Positions 18,023-27,248 of a stretch of DNA of 64,000 bases are shown here, one piece after another (position 1 is the stretch's first letter; every line of letters starts with the position of its first letter). The stretch covers positions 13,463-77,462 of the forward strand of contig CAZIRB010000002.1 of NCBI GenBank assembly GCA_964541695.1, given 5' to 3'. The notes under the pieces were generated by a model. It made no database searches and was not told the DNA's origin. It saw only the letters and a program-made list of their open reading frames with translations. The position numbers and the translations under genes were made by a program. Source of the stretch: CAZKGE01 sp964541695 (GTDB lineage Bacteria; Bacillota; Clostridia; Christensenellales; CAG-138).

Positions 18023-19162
18023 TTATCGGGCCGCGCCGCCGATCGTGAGCGCGTACATGCGGCCCGGAAGCTGTTTTATTATTCCTGAAAACTCCAGGCC
18101 TGTCAAGCAAGAATTTAGCCTGCCCGCCTCGAAGGCGAGCGCCTGGCACAGTTCGTCAAAGCTCGATTCGCCCTGCCGCAGCCGCTCCACAACGGCTTTT
18201 TCCTCCGGCAGAAGCTGCGCCGAATCCGCCGCGTAGACGGGCTTTGCCGGTCCGTCCGCCGCCGCGGAAGAGCCGTATTCGGCCAGGATGTCCTCCGCGC
18301 AGAACACGGGCTTGGCCGCGCCCTGCTGGATGAGGCGGTTCGTGCCGACGCTCAATAGGTCCGTGATCCGCCCCGGCACGGCGAACACGTCGCGCCCCTG
18401 CTCGAGCGCGCAGTTTGCCGTGATGCTTGCGCCGCTGCGCTCGCCCGCCTCGACAACGAGCACGCCGCGCGACATGCCGCTGATGATGCGGTTGCGCACG
18501 GGGAAATGCTCCGAAAGCGGCTTTGCGCCGGGCAAGAACTCCGAGATCACCGCGCCGCGCTCGATGATTTGCCGGTACAGCGCGTCGTTGCCGGCCGGGT
18601 ACACGACGTCGACGCCGCAGCCGAGCACCGCGACCGTCGGGTATTCGGACGCCTCGCAGTCGAGCGCGCCCAGCGCCGCGTACGAATCGATGCCCGCGGC
18701 CATGCCGGACACGACCGTCGCGCCGCGGCGGGCAAGCTCGAACGCGAACAGCCGCGCGATGTCGCGGCCGTACTTTGTGGCCTTGCGCGTGCCGACAATA
18801 GCGAGCGGCAGCGCCATGTCCCGCTTGAGCCGACCTTTGTAGAACAGCAGCCGCGGCGGGTCATGGATTTCTGCAAGCAGCGCGGGATAGGCTTCGTCGC
18901 CCGGTACGGCGACGCCGATTTCGTGCCGGATAAGCCAGTCCGCGTACCGGTCCAAAAACCGCTCGTCCGCGGCTTCGAACAGGCGTTTCTGCACAAAATC
19001 GGAGAGGAACGAAAACGCGGCCGCGTCGCGCGTTTTGGCCGCCATAAACACCGCCTCCGGGTCGGGAAAGCGCTCGTCAAGCGACGCGTAGGCGCGCTGG
19101 TTGCACTCCGCCGCGTAGTGGATAAACATCTGCAGCCGGTGCGCGCGGTCGAGGTCCGGCAT
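18023..19162 (-). CDS. dprA: DNA-processing protein DprA
   Basis: DprA protects incoming single-stranded DNA and loads RecA during natural transformation. The 379-residue protein has an N-terminal SAM-like region, the Rossmann-like core (IVGTRKATKYGRDIARLFAFELA, then VVSGMAAGIDSYAALGAL), the GMSRGVLVVEAGERSGASITA segment, and a C-terminal winged-helix (SSFDELCQALAFEAGRLNSCL). It is next to comM/yifB, and both have been linked to DNA uptake. No comE or comF genes are in the window, so competence itself is not shown. Confidence 0.95.
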   Translation of the reverse strand: MPDLDRAHRLQMFIHYAAECNQRAYASLDERFPDPEAVFMAAKTRDAAAFSFLSDFVQKRLFEAADERFLDRYADWLIRHEIGVAVPGDEAYPALLAEIHDPPRLLFYKGRLKRDMALPLAIVGTRKATKYGRDIARLFAFELARRGATVVSGMAAGIDSYAALGALDCEASEYPTVAVLGCGVDVVYPAGNDALYRQIIERGAVISEFLPGAKPLSEHFPVRNRIISGMSRGVLVVEAGERSGASITANCALEQGRDVFAVPGRITDLLSVGTNRLIQQGAAKPVFCAEDILAEYGSSAAADGPAKPVYAADSAQLLPEEKAVVERLRQGESSFDELCQALAFEAGRLNSCLTGLEFSGIIKQLPGRMYALTIGGAAR

Positions 19163-19163
19163 G

Positions 19164-20690
19164 TCAATTCCCCCCTTCGCTCATGTCGAGGCTGCGGTAC
19201 TGGATCGCCTCCGCGTAGTGATCGGGCAGGATGCTGTCGCTGCCCGATATGTCCGCGATCGTGCGCGCAACCTTTAAAATGCGCTGGTAGGCGCGCGCGG
19301 ATAAGTGCAGCTTTGCGTACGCCTGGGAAAGCAAAAGCTCCGAGCGCGCGGAGGGCGCGCAGTACTTATGGATCAGCTCCGCGCGCATCTCGGCGTTCGT
19401 CAGGATGCCGTCGTTTTGGAAACGCTCGCGCTGGATGCGCCGCGCCTCGTTGACGCGCTCGCGCACCCGGCCCGACGGTTCGCCGCCCTTCGGGCCGCTG
19501 ATCTCCGAGAACCCGACCTCGGGCATCTCGATGCGGATATCGATGCGGTCGAGCAGCGGGCCGGACACGCGGCTTCTGTACCGCGCGATGGCGGACGGCG
19601 CGCAATGGCACGGGTTTGTGCGCGAGCCGTAGTTGCCGCAGGGGCAGGGGTTCATCGCGGCCACGAGCATGAACTTGGCCGGATAGGTCGCGGTCGCCGC
19701 CGCGCGGCTGACCGTGACGAAGCCGTCCTCGAGCGGCTGGCGCAGCGATTCCAGCACGCTGCGCCCGTACTCCGGCAGCTCGTCTAAAAACAGCACGCCG
19801 AGGTGCGCAAGGCTGATCTCGCCCGGCAGCGCGCGCGTGCCGCCGCCGATCAGCGCCGCCGCGGACGCGCCGTGGTGCGGCGCGCGGAACGGCCTTTCAC
19901 GCAGGATGCCGCCGCCCTTGACCGCGCCGGAGACGGAATGGACCTTCGTGATCTCGAGCGCCTCGGCATAGGTCAGCTCGGGCAAAATCGAGGGCAGGCT
20001 GCGCGCGAGCATGGTCTTGCCGGAGCCGGGCGTGCCCACGAGAAGCAGGTTGTGCCCGCCGGACACCGCGATCTCGGCGGCGCGCTTTGCGCCCTGCTGG
20101 CCGCGGATCTCGGAAAAATCCGCACCGTAGCGCGCGCTGCCGCCCTGCCACGCGGACGGCGGAAAAGGCTCTATGGGATTGTCGCCGCGGATATGCGCGG
20201 CGAGCGCCCCAAGCGAGTCCACGGGGTAGATCGCGACGTCGCCGACGCAGGCCGCCTCCTCGGCGTTGCCGGCCGGCACGAAGATTTGACGGATGCCCCT
20301 TGCCTGCGCGTCGATCACCATAGGCAGCACGCCGGAGATTGCCCGTACCGCGCCGTCGAGCGCGAGCTCGCCCAGAAACACCGTGTCCGCCGCGGCAAAC
20401 GGCGCAAGCTGGCCGGACGCGGCGAGGATCGAGACCGCGATCGGCAGGTCGTAGAACGCGCCCTCCTTGCGGCGGTCCGCCGGCGAGAGGTTGACCGTGA
20501 TGCGCGCGGCCGGGAAGGCAAAGCCGGCGTTCTTGATCGCTGCGCGCACGCGCTCGCGCGATTCGCGCACCGAGGCGTCCGGCAGGCCGACCGTCTCAAA
20601 CGCCGGCAGGCCGTTTGCGATATCGGTTTCGACGGACACTGAAAAGCCGCCGAGACCGCTTAAGCCCTCGCTCCTGACCGCAAAATACAC
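19164..20690 (-). CDS. YifB/ComM family Mg-chelatase-like AAA ATPase
   Basis: A 508-residue AAA+ helicase of the ComM type, which in transformable bacteria promotes branch migration during DNA integration. The N-terminal half has the Lon-protease-like fold (GLPAFETVGLPDASVRESRER), the centre has Walker A LLVGTPGSGKTMLARSLPS and Walker B GVLFLDELPEYGRSVLESL, and a cysteine cluster (MNPCPCGNYG...NPCHCAP) follows. The start is GTG. It abuts dprA with 1 bp between them. Confidence 0.95.
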   Translation of the reverse strand: MYFAVRSEGLSGLGGFSVSVETDIANGLPAFETVGLPDASVRESRERVRAAIKNAGFAFPAARITVNLSPADRRKEGAFYDLPIAVSILAASGQLAPFAAADTVFLGELALDGAVRAISGVLPMVIDAQARGIRQIFVPAGNAEEAACVGDVAIYPVDSLGALAAHIRGDNPIEPFPPSAWQGGSARYGADFSEIRGQQGAKRAAEIAVSGGHNLLLVGTPGSGKTMLARSLPSILPELTYAEALEITKVHSVSGAVKGGGILRERPFRAPHHGASAAALIGGGTRALPGEISLAHLGVLFLDELPEYGRSVLESLRQPLEDGFVTVSRAAATATYPAKFMLVAAMNPCPCGNYGSRTNPCHCAPSAIARYRSRVSGPLLDRIDIRIEMPEVGFSEISGPKGGEPSGRVRERVNEARRIQRERFQNDGILTNAEMRAELIHKYCAPSARSELLLSQAYAKLHLSARAYQRILKVARTIADISGSDSILPDHYAEAIQYRSLDMSEGGN

Positions 20691-20696
20691 GGAAGT

Positions 20697-21173
20697 CTAC
20701 GCCCCCTCCCGTTTTCCTTCCTTTCTGAACACGAAACAGCGGTTGCCGATGTAGTTGACGAGTATCGCGCACGGCGTCGCAATCAGCTTGCAGACCGTGT
20801 CGCCCTTGACAAAGCGCGAAAGGAAATCCGGAACCCAGCCCGCGACCCACGCGTCGGTGACGCCGAACACGCTGCGGCACAGATAGATGACGAGGAGCGA
20901 CACGCCGAGCGACGCGACGTTGACAAGCACGAACAGTCCCATTTCGCGCGCCGAGCGCGTACGTTCCTCCTTAAACGTCCAGGCGCTGTTGAAGATGTAG
21001 CTGTTGACGAGGCCGCAGGTGTAGCTGATCACCTGCGCGATATAGGTCCAGCCGAGCAAAAGGTTCAGCGCCTGAAACACGAGAAAGTCGACCAGCGTGT
21101 TCATCACGCCGACGATGTTGAACTTGACGAATTGAACCAGCGTCTTTTTTGCGCCGCTTTGATTACGCTCCAT
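20697..21173 (-). CDS. GtrA family membrane protein
   Basis: A 158-residue protein with four predicted membrane segments and the GtrA signature (VQFVKFNIVGVMNTLVDFLVF, GLVNSYIFNSAWTF, NYIGNRCFVFRK). GtrA proteins are thought to move lipid-linked sugars across the membrane for cell-surface glycosylation. It overlaps the end of the giant glycosyltransferase gene by 11 bp, so the two are almost certainly co-translated and work together: one supplies lipid-linked sugar, the other transfers it. Confidence 0.88.
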   Translation of the reverse strand: MERNQSGAKKTLVQFVKFNIVGVMNTLVDFLVFQALNLLLGWTYIAQVISYTCGLVNSYIFNSAWTFKEERTRSAREMGLFVLVNVASLGVSLLVIYLCRSVFGVTDAWVAGWVPDFLSRFVKGDTVCKLIATPCAILVNYIGNRCFVFRKEGKREGA

Positions 21174-24100
21174 ACAGAATATTCCCTCCCGGCAGTTTTT
21201 GCAAGGTCTCGGCCAGCGTCCGCGGGATCGGCAGCCCGGAGATGCCCGGGTACAGCACGATAAAGAACAGGAGGCCTAAAGCCAGCCAGACCCATTTGAC
21301 CGGCCAAAGCTCCGGCTCCCGCTCCTCGAGCGCCGTGACGAGGTACATCGTCGCGAGCAGGATAAACGGCACCGTCGCAAAAAAGTGATAGATGAACGTG
21401 CAGCGCGAGACGAGCACCCACGGCAGGTAGTTGGCGAGGATGCCCGTGAATATGACAAGCAGCGCCTTGTCCGGCCGCACCTTTCCGGAAAGCCGCAGCG
21501 CGGCGAGCGCCGCCGCGCCGATGGATGAGATCCACCAGACCGCCGGGTTGCCCGAGGCCGACATCGTCGAGACCGTGTTCTCCGTGCCGGAATAATAATA
21601 CCACATCGGCCGGACCGCGAACGGCCACTGGTACCAGCTCGACTGGTACGGGTGCGTCGCCTGCAGCGTCGAGTGGTAGTTGTACATAAACTGCTGGTAG
21701 TGCCAGAACGTCCGGAACATGCCGGAAAGGCCGTAGTTTTCCTCCGTGCCCGCGGCGTAGATATAGTACGGCGCGTAGGCCGCAAAATAGATGGCAAACG
21801 GAATCACGACAAAGAACGCGACGCAGAACAGCAGCGTTTTGATCGTGTTCGGCAAAAACAGCGCGGCCTTTGCCCGGTCGGCGTGCGAGGCGGAAGCGGA
21901 CAGCGCGCGGTACTTCCGATACCGCTCGAAAAGCGAGAAAAACAGCAGCGCGGCCAGCCCCGCGCCGGCGTAGATGCACGTCCACTTGCACGCGGCCCCG
22001 ATGCCGAAGAACAGCCCGCACGCGCCAAGCGGCACGAGCGTCTTCTTCAGCCCGTCGGCAAAGAAGTCCATCGTGACGTAGCGGTACATGAAATAGTACA
22101 TGAGGAGTATGAAGAACACCGCGTACACGTCGATCGTCGCGATGCGCGTCTGCGTAAAGTGCATGAAGTCGAACGCGAACAGCGCCGTGCAGACGAACGC
22201 GTTCTCCGTCTTTTTCAGGAGCCTGCGCGAGAGCGCGTAGAACACCGGCAGCATGCCGATGCCGAACAGTGTGCCCACGATGCGCCAGCCAAACGGCGTC
22301 ATGCCGAACGCCGCAACGCCCAGCATGATGAAAAGCTTGCCGAGCGGCGGGTGCGAGTTTTCGTACGGGGCGAGGTTGTGCAGGTGCTCGTAGGCCGTGC
22401 GCCCGTGGTACAGTTCGTCGAGGTACATGCCGTTCGTGCACGCGGGCACGTCGGGCACCGTGTCCTGCTCGTCGAGCAGCGCGGACTGCGTGCCGGTCGG
22501 GTTGACGAGCGTCGCGGGGAGCCTATTGCCCGCCGCGTCGAAGAACGCGATCTCGTTGATGCGCACATGTCCCGAGCACAGCTCAACCGTGACCGTGTCC
22601 GCCGTCGCGGCAAGCAGTACGCTGTGCCAGCGGAACATGTCGTCGTACGTCTGCTCGTAGCTCGTCTCCGCGCCGTCCGGCGCGGTAAAGCGCAGCACAC
22701 CGCCCGTGTCGATGTTGCCGTACACGCGGCACTCGGCAAGCTCGACCGTCCTGCCGAACGCGGCCGTGACCGTCTCGCCCGCGACGTCGCCGTAATACAC
22801 GGTCTGCGGCGCCTTCGTCACGCCGAGGTACGTCAGCGCGGCCGCGCCGTAGACGAGTATAAGGCCGAACAATAGAATGTAGTCTTTCCGCGTGTAGCGC
22901 GTCCCGCCGTCCGCGGAGATCGACAGCGCGAAAGCCGCCCGCTTCCTGTCCTTTTTGATCTGAAGCGCGGGCAGCGGCGCGCGCGCGCGGCCGAGCCATA
23001 ATAGGTCGACGGCGACCACGATAAAGTACAGCGTCGTCAGCACCGTCGCCGCGGAGCCTATACGCGTGAGCACGTTGTAAAACACCCCGCGCGCGGCCTG
23101 GTGGTCGACGATGTACAGGGCGGCGAGCGAATTAAGCAGCACCGTCACGGTGTACGAAAGAAACAGCAGCAGCAGCCTGCGGTCGCGGTAGTACGCGTAG
23201 CCGACGAGCAGCAACAGCAGCGCGGGAATTACGTACCGCTCGTGCATGTAATGCCCGAACGTGAACATCAGCGCGACCGAGAGCGCGCAGCTGATGTACG
23301 CCGCGCCCTTGCCGGTGCGCGCGCCCTTCCAATACAGTGCGCCGGAGAACACGGCCGACAGCGCGATGAACGCCGTGCCCCAGTCCGCGTACGTCGACCC
23401 GAGCACGCGCGTTTCCACGGGGGCCCAGTTCCCACCGAGCAGCGCGGGCATGTTGAACGCCTCGATCGACGCGTACGGATAGGAGACGGCGGTCGTGCGG
23501 TATTTATCGAGTATCCAGGTCCAGTCCTGCGTTCCCTTAAACGGCAGCGATATGAAGAATATCACCGCGAGCGCCGCAAGCACCGCGAGCACGGTATGCA
23601 GGAGCTTTTTCTTCCAGTCCGAACCGACGACGCCGCGGAAATAGATCACCGCGAGGATCGGCCCCGCCATCAGCGCCTGGGGCTTGAGCAGAATCGCCAG
23701 GCCGTACAGCACGCCCGCGAGGATGCGCTTCTCGCCGAGCACAAAATAGATCGCGAGCGCGACGAGCAGCGCAAGGATCGAGTCGATCTGGCCCCAGCCG
23801 CCGGAGATGAACATCAGCGCGGGGTTGAGCGCGACGAGGCCCGCAAGCAGCAGCGAGAACGGGCGGGATACGCCGTTTTGCCTGGCCAGCTCGTACAAAA
23901 GATACGCGCTGATTAGATCGCAGATCGTCGCGGGGAGCTTGAACAGCAGCACGTGCCCCGCGCTGCCGTAGGTCAGGCCGAGCCCGGAGCCGAGCGCGCT
24001 CAGCGCGCCGCAGACGTACATATACCCCGGCGGATAGTCCGCGAATATGCCGGATGTGTAGAACCCCGGCACGCCGTGGACCCGGACGGCGTTGCCCCAG

Positions 24101-24969
24101 GCCATAAAGCAGTTGATGTCCGTCGGGTGGCCGACAAATATGACGGAGAGCAGCACGCGGCAGGCCACGGCCAACGCAAACATCGCGGTCAATGTGCGCC
24201 TTGTATCCGCGTCTTCGGAAAGCGGCGACTGCTCGCTGCGCAGGTACGCCATGTACAGCGCGGCAAAGAGCAGCGCGAATACTGCGCCGGTCACGAGCAT
24301 GGCCGAGAACACGCGGGACGGGGGCAGCGGCTCCTTGGGCGTCTCCGTCGCCGTGCCGGCCGCGCCGTTGTCGGTCGGCAGATAAATCAGGTTCGTCGCG
24401 AGCGCTTCGTCGCACTCGGTCACGCGCAGCCCGTAAAACCACGCGCTCCCCACCGCCATCGTGCCGTAGCCGCCCAGCCGCGCCGCCACGCGCAGCTCCC
24501 GCTGCTCCGGCCCGGTCTTCACATACATCTCGACCGCCGTCCACTCCGACGAGCCCGTGACGTCCGTAGAGAAGCAATACGTGCCGTCTATGGAGTAGTT
24601 GTCGATCGAGAGGCAGGCGCCGCGGCCGCCGGTGACATTGCTCGTGCGGATATAGCCGGACACGAGATAGCAGGTGTCCGACCGCGCGGCGATCGTCTGG
24701 CAGATGCGCGAGTCGTTCTCGGTTCCGTTCACGATGCCGACGCAGCGGCCCGCCGTCTCGTCCTCGTACAGCCCCGCTGCTGCGGCGTCGTCGCCGGACA
24801 CGTAGGCCTCGAACTCCCACTCGGCGGGCAGCGCCGCCCCCTCCGGATAATCGGCAAAATCCGCGTTCCTCAGCAGGTTCTCCTCCGCGGCGTCCCCCTC
24901 GGCCCGCGCGGCCGCCGGAAACGCCAGCACCAGCCCTAAAAGAAGGAGCGCGGCGGCGATTCGTTTCAA
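21163..24969 (-). CDS. Giant two-module GT-C membrane glycosyltransferase (Gpi18-like plus PMT/GT39-like)
   Basis: A 1268-residue polytopic membrane protein. It starts with a signal peptide (residues 1-23) and a jelly-roll-like extracellular domain (NLLRNADFADYPEG onwards, to about 190), then a membrane segment and a first GT-C module of about 12 segments with GHPTDINCFMAWGNAV near 283. A second module begins near 690; it has its own extracellular insert and then the PMT signature DELYHGRTAYEHLHNL...ENSHPPLGKLF near 850-875. It probably transfers sugars from a polyprenyl carrier to surface proteins or polymers; the acceptor is unknown. The start is TTG with GAGG 8 nt upstream. Confidence 0.85.
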   Translation of the reverse strand: MKRIAAALLLLGLVLAFPAAARAEGDAAEENLLRNADFADYPEGAALPAEWEFEAYVSGDDAAAAGLYEDETAGRCVGIVNGTENDSRICQTIAARSDTCYLVSGYIRTSNVTGGRGACLSIDNYSIDGTYCFSTDVTGSSEWTAVEMYVKTGPEQRELRVAARLGGYGTMAVGSAWFYGLRVTECDEALATNLIYLPTDNGAAGTATETPKEPLPPSRVFSAMLVTGAVFALLFAALYMAYLRSEQSPLSEDADTRRTLTAMFALAVACRVLLSVIFVGHPTDINCFMAWGNAVRVHGVPGFYTSGIFADYPPGYMYVCGALSALGSGLGLTYGSAGHVLLFKLPATICDLISAYLLYELARQNGVSRPFSLLLAGLVALNPALMFISGGWGQIDSILALLVALAIYFVLGEKRILAGVLYGLAILLKPQALMAGPILAVIYFRGVVGSDWKKKLLHTVLAVLAALAVIFFISLPFKGTQDWTWILDKYRTTAVSYPYASIEAFNMPALLGGNWAPVETRVLGSTYADWGTAFIALSAVFSGALYWKGARTGKGAAYISCALSVALMFTFGHYMHERYVIPALLLLLVGYAYYRDRRLLLLFLSYTVTVLLNSLAALYIVDHQAARGVFYNVLTRIGSAATVLTTLYFIVVAVDLLWLGRARAPLPALQIKKDRKRAAFALSISADGGTRYTRKDYILLFGLILVYGAAALTYLGVTKAPQTVYYGDVAGETVTAAFGRTVELAECRVYGNIDTGGVLRFTAPDGAETSYEQTYDDMFRWHSVLLAATADTVTVELCSGHVRINEIAFFDAAGNRLPATLVNPTGTQSALLDEQDTVPDVPACTNGMYLDELYHGRTAYEHLHNLAPYENSHPPLGKLFIMLGVAAFGMTPFGWRIVGTLFGIGMLPVFYALSRRLLKKTENAFVCTALFAFDFMHFTQTRIATIDVYAVFFILLMYYFMYRYVTMDFFADGLKKTLVPLGACGLFFGIGAACKWTCIYAGAGLAALLFFSLFERYRKYRALSASASHADRAKAALFLPNTIKTLLFCVAFFVVIPFAIYFAAYAPYYIYAAGTEENYGLSGMFRTFWHYQQFMYNYHSTLQATHPYQSSWYQWPFAVRPMWYYYSGTENTVSTMSASGNPAVWWISSIGAAALAALRLSGKVRPDKALLVIFTGILANYLPWVLVSRCTFIYHFFATVPFILLATMYLVTALEEREPELWPVKWVWLALGLLFFIVLYPGISGLPIPRTLAETLQKLPGGNILYGA

Positions 24970-25016
24970 AGCAATTACCTCGACCTGGGAAATATAACTA
25001 AAGCTAGTATTGCATC

Positions 25017-25045
25017 ATTGTATCAAATCAAACCCGCGCTGACAA
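25017..25045 (-). promoter_or_regulatory. Predicted sigma-A promoter for the glycosyltransferase-gtrA genes
   Basis: TTGTCA at 25040-25045 and TACAAT at 25017-25022 with a 17-bp spacer, lying in an AT-rich pocket between yraN and the TTG start at 24969. Confidence 0.65.
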
Positions 25046-25056
25046 GCGGCCGCCCG

Positions 25057-25416
25057 TCACGAGAGGCCGAACGCGTTCTCGATGTGCGTAACCGTCCCCG
25101 TGTCCAGATACACCTCGACAACGTCGAATCGCGCGGGCGCGTCGGTCAAGCCGTGCTCGAGCAGGTACCCCTGCGCGGCGATTAGCAGGCGCTTTTGCTT
25201 CTGCAACGTGACAAACTCCGCGGGCGCGCCGAAGCGGACGCTCGAGCGCGCCTTGACCTCCACGAACACGAGCGTGTCCGCGTCGCGCATCACGAGGTCG
25301 ATCTCCTGGTGTTCGTAACGGTAGTTGCAGCAGACGAGCGAAAAGCCCTTGCCAAGTAAAAACGCGCAGGCCGTCTCCTCGCCCTGTCTGCCGGTCTGCG
25401 TGGTCGTCACAGCCAT
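25057..25416 (-). CDS. YraN/UPF0102 family protein
   Basis: A 119-residue protein of the YraN family with a predicted restriction-endonuclease-like fold. The motif GRQGEETACAFL, then YRYEHQEIDLVMRD and LVFVEVKARSS, gives the E-D-EVK nuclease pattern. Its function is unproven; a link to DNA or Holliday-junction metabolism is only inferred from the fold. The ATG at 25416 lies inside the 3' end of rnhB (ATGGCTGTGA overlap). A longer reading upstream is an alternative frame of rnhB. Confidence 0.88.
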   Translation of the reverse strand: MAVTTTQTGRQGEETACAFLLGKGFSLVCCNYRYEHQEIDLVMRDADTLVFVEVKARSSVRFGAPAEFVTLQKQKRLLIAAQGYLLEHGLTDAPARFDVVEVYLDTGTVTHIENAFGLS

Positions 25417-26033
25417 TTTTGGATGAAGCTTTGGCGATGGATCGGGCAGGGGCCGTATTTTTTGATCGCCTCGATGTGCTCCGCGGTGCCGTAGCCCTTG
25501 TTGCGGATAAAGCCGTAGGCCGGGTACAGCGCGTCCTGCTCCCGCATGTATTCGTCGCGCCGCACCTTGGCGACGATGGACGCCGCGGCGATGGAGTACG
25601 AGCGCGCGTCGCCGTGTATGTACGGATGCTGGCGCGCGCAGATATCGAGCCCGGTCAGCGCGTCGATCAGCACGTCTGTCACGGGTGCGCCGATTTGGGC
25701 AAACGCCATGGCAAACGCGCGCTTCGTCGCCTCGAGAATATTGATCCGGTCGATCGTGTCGGGCCAGACCCAGGCGACGGAGATCGCTTCCGCGACGCGC
25801 TCGATCTCGGCGCACACGGCCGCGCGGCGCGCCTCGGCCAGCTTCTTGGAGTCGTCGACATGGAAAACGAGCGCGCGCGGCGGCATCACGACGCAGGCGG
25901 CGACCACCGGCCCCGCCAGCGGCCCGCGGCCGACCTCGTCCATGCCCGCAAGCACGCACTCCGGCCGCGACCAGAACGCGCCGTCGATCTCGGCGAGCGC
26001 GGCAAGCCGCTGTTCCTCCAGCGCGCGGTTCAT
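25407..26033 (-). CDS. rnhB: Ribonuclease HII
   Basis: RNase HII nicks RNA-DNA hybrids at single ribonucleotides and starts ribonucleotide excision repair. The 208-residue protein contains the active-site motif LAGMDEVGRGPLAGPVVAA (Asp-Glu), the downstream Asp in LIDALTG, and the SIAAASIVAKVRRDEYM and GYGTAEHIEAIKKYGPCPIHRQSF segments. It overlaps the rbgA stop (ATGA) and the yraN start, so the three genes are translationally coupled. Confidence 0.96.
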   Translation of the reverse strand: MNRALEEQRLAALAEIDGAFWSRPECVLAGMDEVGRGPLAGPVVAACVVMPPRALVFHVDDSKKLAEARRAAVCAEIERVAEAISVAWVWPDTIDRINILEATKRAFAMAFAQIGAPVTDVLIDALTGLDICARQHPYIHGDARSYSIAAASIVAKVRRDEYMREQDALYPAYGFIRNKGYGTAEHIEAIKKYGPCPIHRQSFIQKWL

Positions 26034-26890
26034 ATGCGTCCCCCCTCGCCTTGCGGCGCTTCTAGCGTGACGCGCCCAAGCTTGCCCGCGCGGAATTCGT
26101 CGAGCACGATGCGCGCGGCGCGCTCCGTGTCCGGCTCCCCGCCGGACAGCAAAAACCCGCGCGAGCGGCAGACGAGTGCGAGCAGGTCGCCGCTGTCCGC
26201 GTCCGACGTTAATTTCGGATAGCGCGCAAGCAGCGCGTCGCGGGAAAGCGACATCAGCTCGCCAAGCAGCGCGGACGCGAGCTCCTCGGCGGGCACCAAT
26301 TCGTCGCGGATCGAGCCGATATACGCCAGGTGCCTGGCCAGGTCCTGATCGGCCAGCTTCGGCCAGAGCAGGCCGGGCGTGTCCATCAATTCAAGGTACG
26401 GCGTGATCTTGACCCACTGTTTCGCCCGCGTTACGCCGGGCTTATCGCCTACGGCCGCCCGCTTCCCGCCCGCGACGCGGTTGATGAGCGTGGACTTGCC
26501 GACGTTCGGGATGCCCGCGATCAGCGCGCGTACGACCTTGTTCACGCCCTTTTTGCGCATGCGCTCGACCGCTTCCGCGGCGGCGGCCTCGATCAGCGCG
26601 ATCACCTCGGCGCGGCAGCGCGGCGCGGTCGCCGAAATGCCGCCCGCGGCGAATCCGCGCGCACGGAACTGCGCGATCCAGCGCTTCGTCAGCGCCGGGT
26701 CGGCCAGGTCGCTCTTGTTCAGCAGGATCACGCGCGATTTGCCCGTAAACAGCTCGTCAAAGTCCGGGTTCTGCGTGGCCGCGGGCGCGCGCGCGTCGAC
26801 AAGCTCGGCGACGACGTCGACGAGCTTGAGGTCCTCCAGCAGGAGGCGGCGCGCTTTGGCCATGTGGCCCGGATACCATTGGATCTGCAT
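26030..26890 (-). CDS. rbgA: Ribosome biogenesis GTPase RbgA (YlqF)
   Basis: A circularly permuted GTPase that drives late assembly of the 50S subunit. In the about 286-residue protein the G4 motif LLNKSDLAD comes first, then G1 GIPNVGKSTLINRV and G3 DTPGLLWPK, the order typical of the family. The N-terminus MQIQWYPGHMAKARR is conserved. I use the ATG at 26890, as upstream codons run into the palindromic repeat region. It follows rplS, as in Bacillus, where RbgA is needed for L16 incorporation. Confidence 0.96.
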   Translation of the reverse strand: MQIQWYPGHMAKARRLLLEDLKLVDVVAELVDARAPAATQNPDFDELFTGKSRVILLNKSDLADPALTKRWIAQFRARGFAAGGISATAPRCRAEVIALIEAAAAEAVERMRKKGVNKVVRALIAGIPNVGKSTLINRVAGGKRAAVGDKPGVTRAKQWVKITPYLELMDTPGLLWPKLADQDLARHLAYIGSIRDELVPAEELASALLGELMSLSRDALLARYPKLTSDADSGDLLALVCRSRGFLLSGGEPDTERAARIVLDEFRAGKLGRVTLEAPQGEGGRI

Positions 26891-26961
26891 GCGGGATACG
26901 CTCCGTGGGTTGTCGGTATAGTGGGGGGCGGCGAGTTTGACGCCCGTAGGGGAGGGTTCTC

Positions 26962-27183
26962 TTACTTTTCTTTCTAGAAAGAAAAGTAACAAAAGAAAGT
27001 CGGGAAAAGAGAACCTTGCTTCGCTTTTTTTTCGTTTCCTTTTCTTTCGCGAAAGAAAAGGAAAGGCCGAATGGTTTTTCTCTTTGCTTTTCTTTCTAGA
27101 AAGAAAAGCAACAAAAGAAAGTCGGGAAGGGGGCCCGCTTAGCTTTCTTTTCGTTTCCTTTTCTTTCGCGAAAGAAAAGGAAA
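26962..27183. repeat. Tandem pair of AT-rich palindrome modules
   Basis: The space between rplS and rbgA (about 358 bp) holds two copies of a module about 120 bp apart. Each has palindrome A (28 bp, 26962-26989 and 27084-27111) and palindrome B (30 bp, 27035-27064 and 27154-27183). Both are perfect. The two A copies differ at one position in each arm (TTAC/GTAA against TTGC/GCAA), so pairing is kept. Between A and B both copies share CAAAAGAAAGTCGGGAA and TTTTCGTTTCC. The region is strongly AT-rich compared with its surroundings and shows no gene. Confidence 0.8.
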
Positions 27184-27210
27184 AAGAAGCTAAAAACTAA
27201 CAATGAAGAA

Positions 27211-27238
27211 ACTCCCCCGGCCGTCCGGCTGGGGGAGT
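27211..27238 (-). terminator. Intrinsic terminator after rplS
   Basis: An 8-bp stem (27211-27218 with 27231-27238) with further pairing in the loop is followed on the minus strand by TTTCTTCATT. It lies 10 bp past the rplS stop. Confidence 0.85.
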
Positions 27239-27248
27239 GATCCGGTCG

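Noticed and set aside
17997..18149. Longer N-terminus for topA
   Set aside because: The extra codons overlap dprA, and the conserved TopA start MPESLVIVESPAKAK has its own strong ribosome site.
25417..25959. Extended form of the YraN protein
   Set aside because: The extra codons are an alternative frame of rnhB; homology begins at MAVTTTQTGRQGEE.
26937..27200. Small plus-strand gene of 87 codons over the palindromes
   Set aside because: The predicted peptide is only Phe/Lys/Ser-rich sequence dictated by the repeats; no ribosome site.
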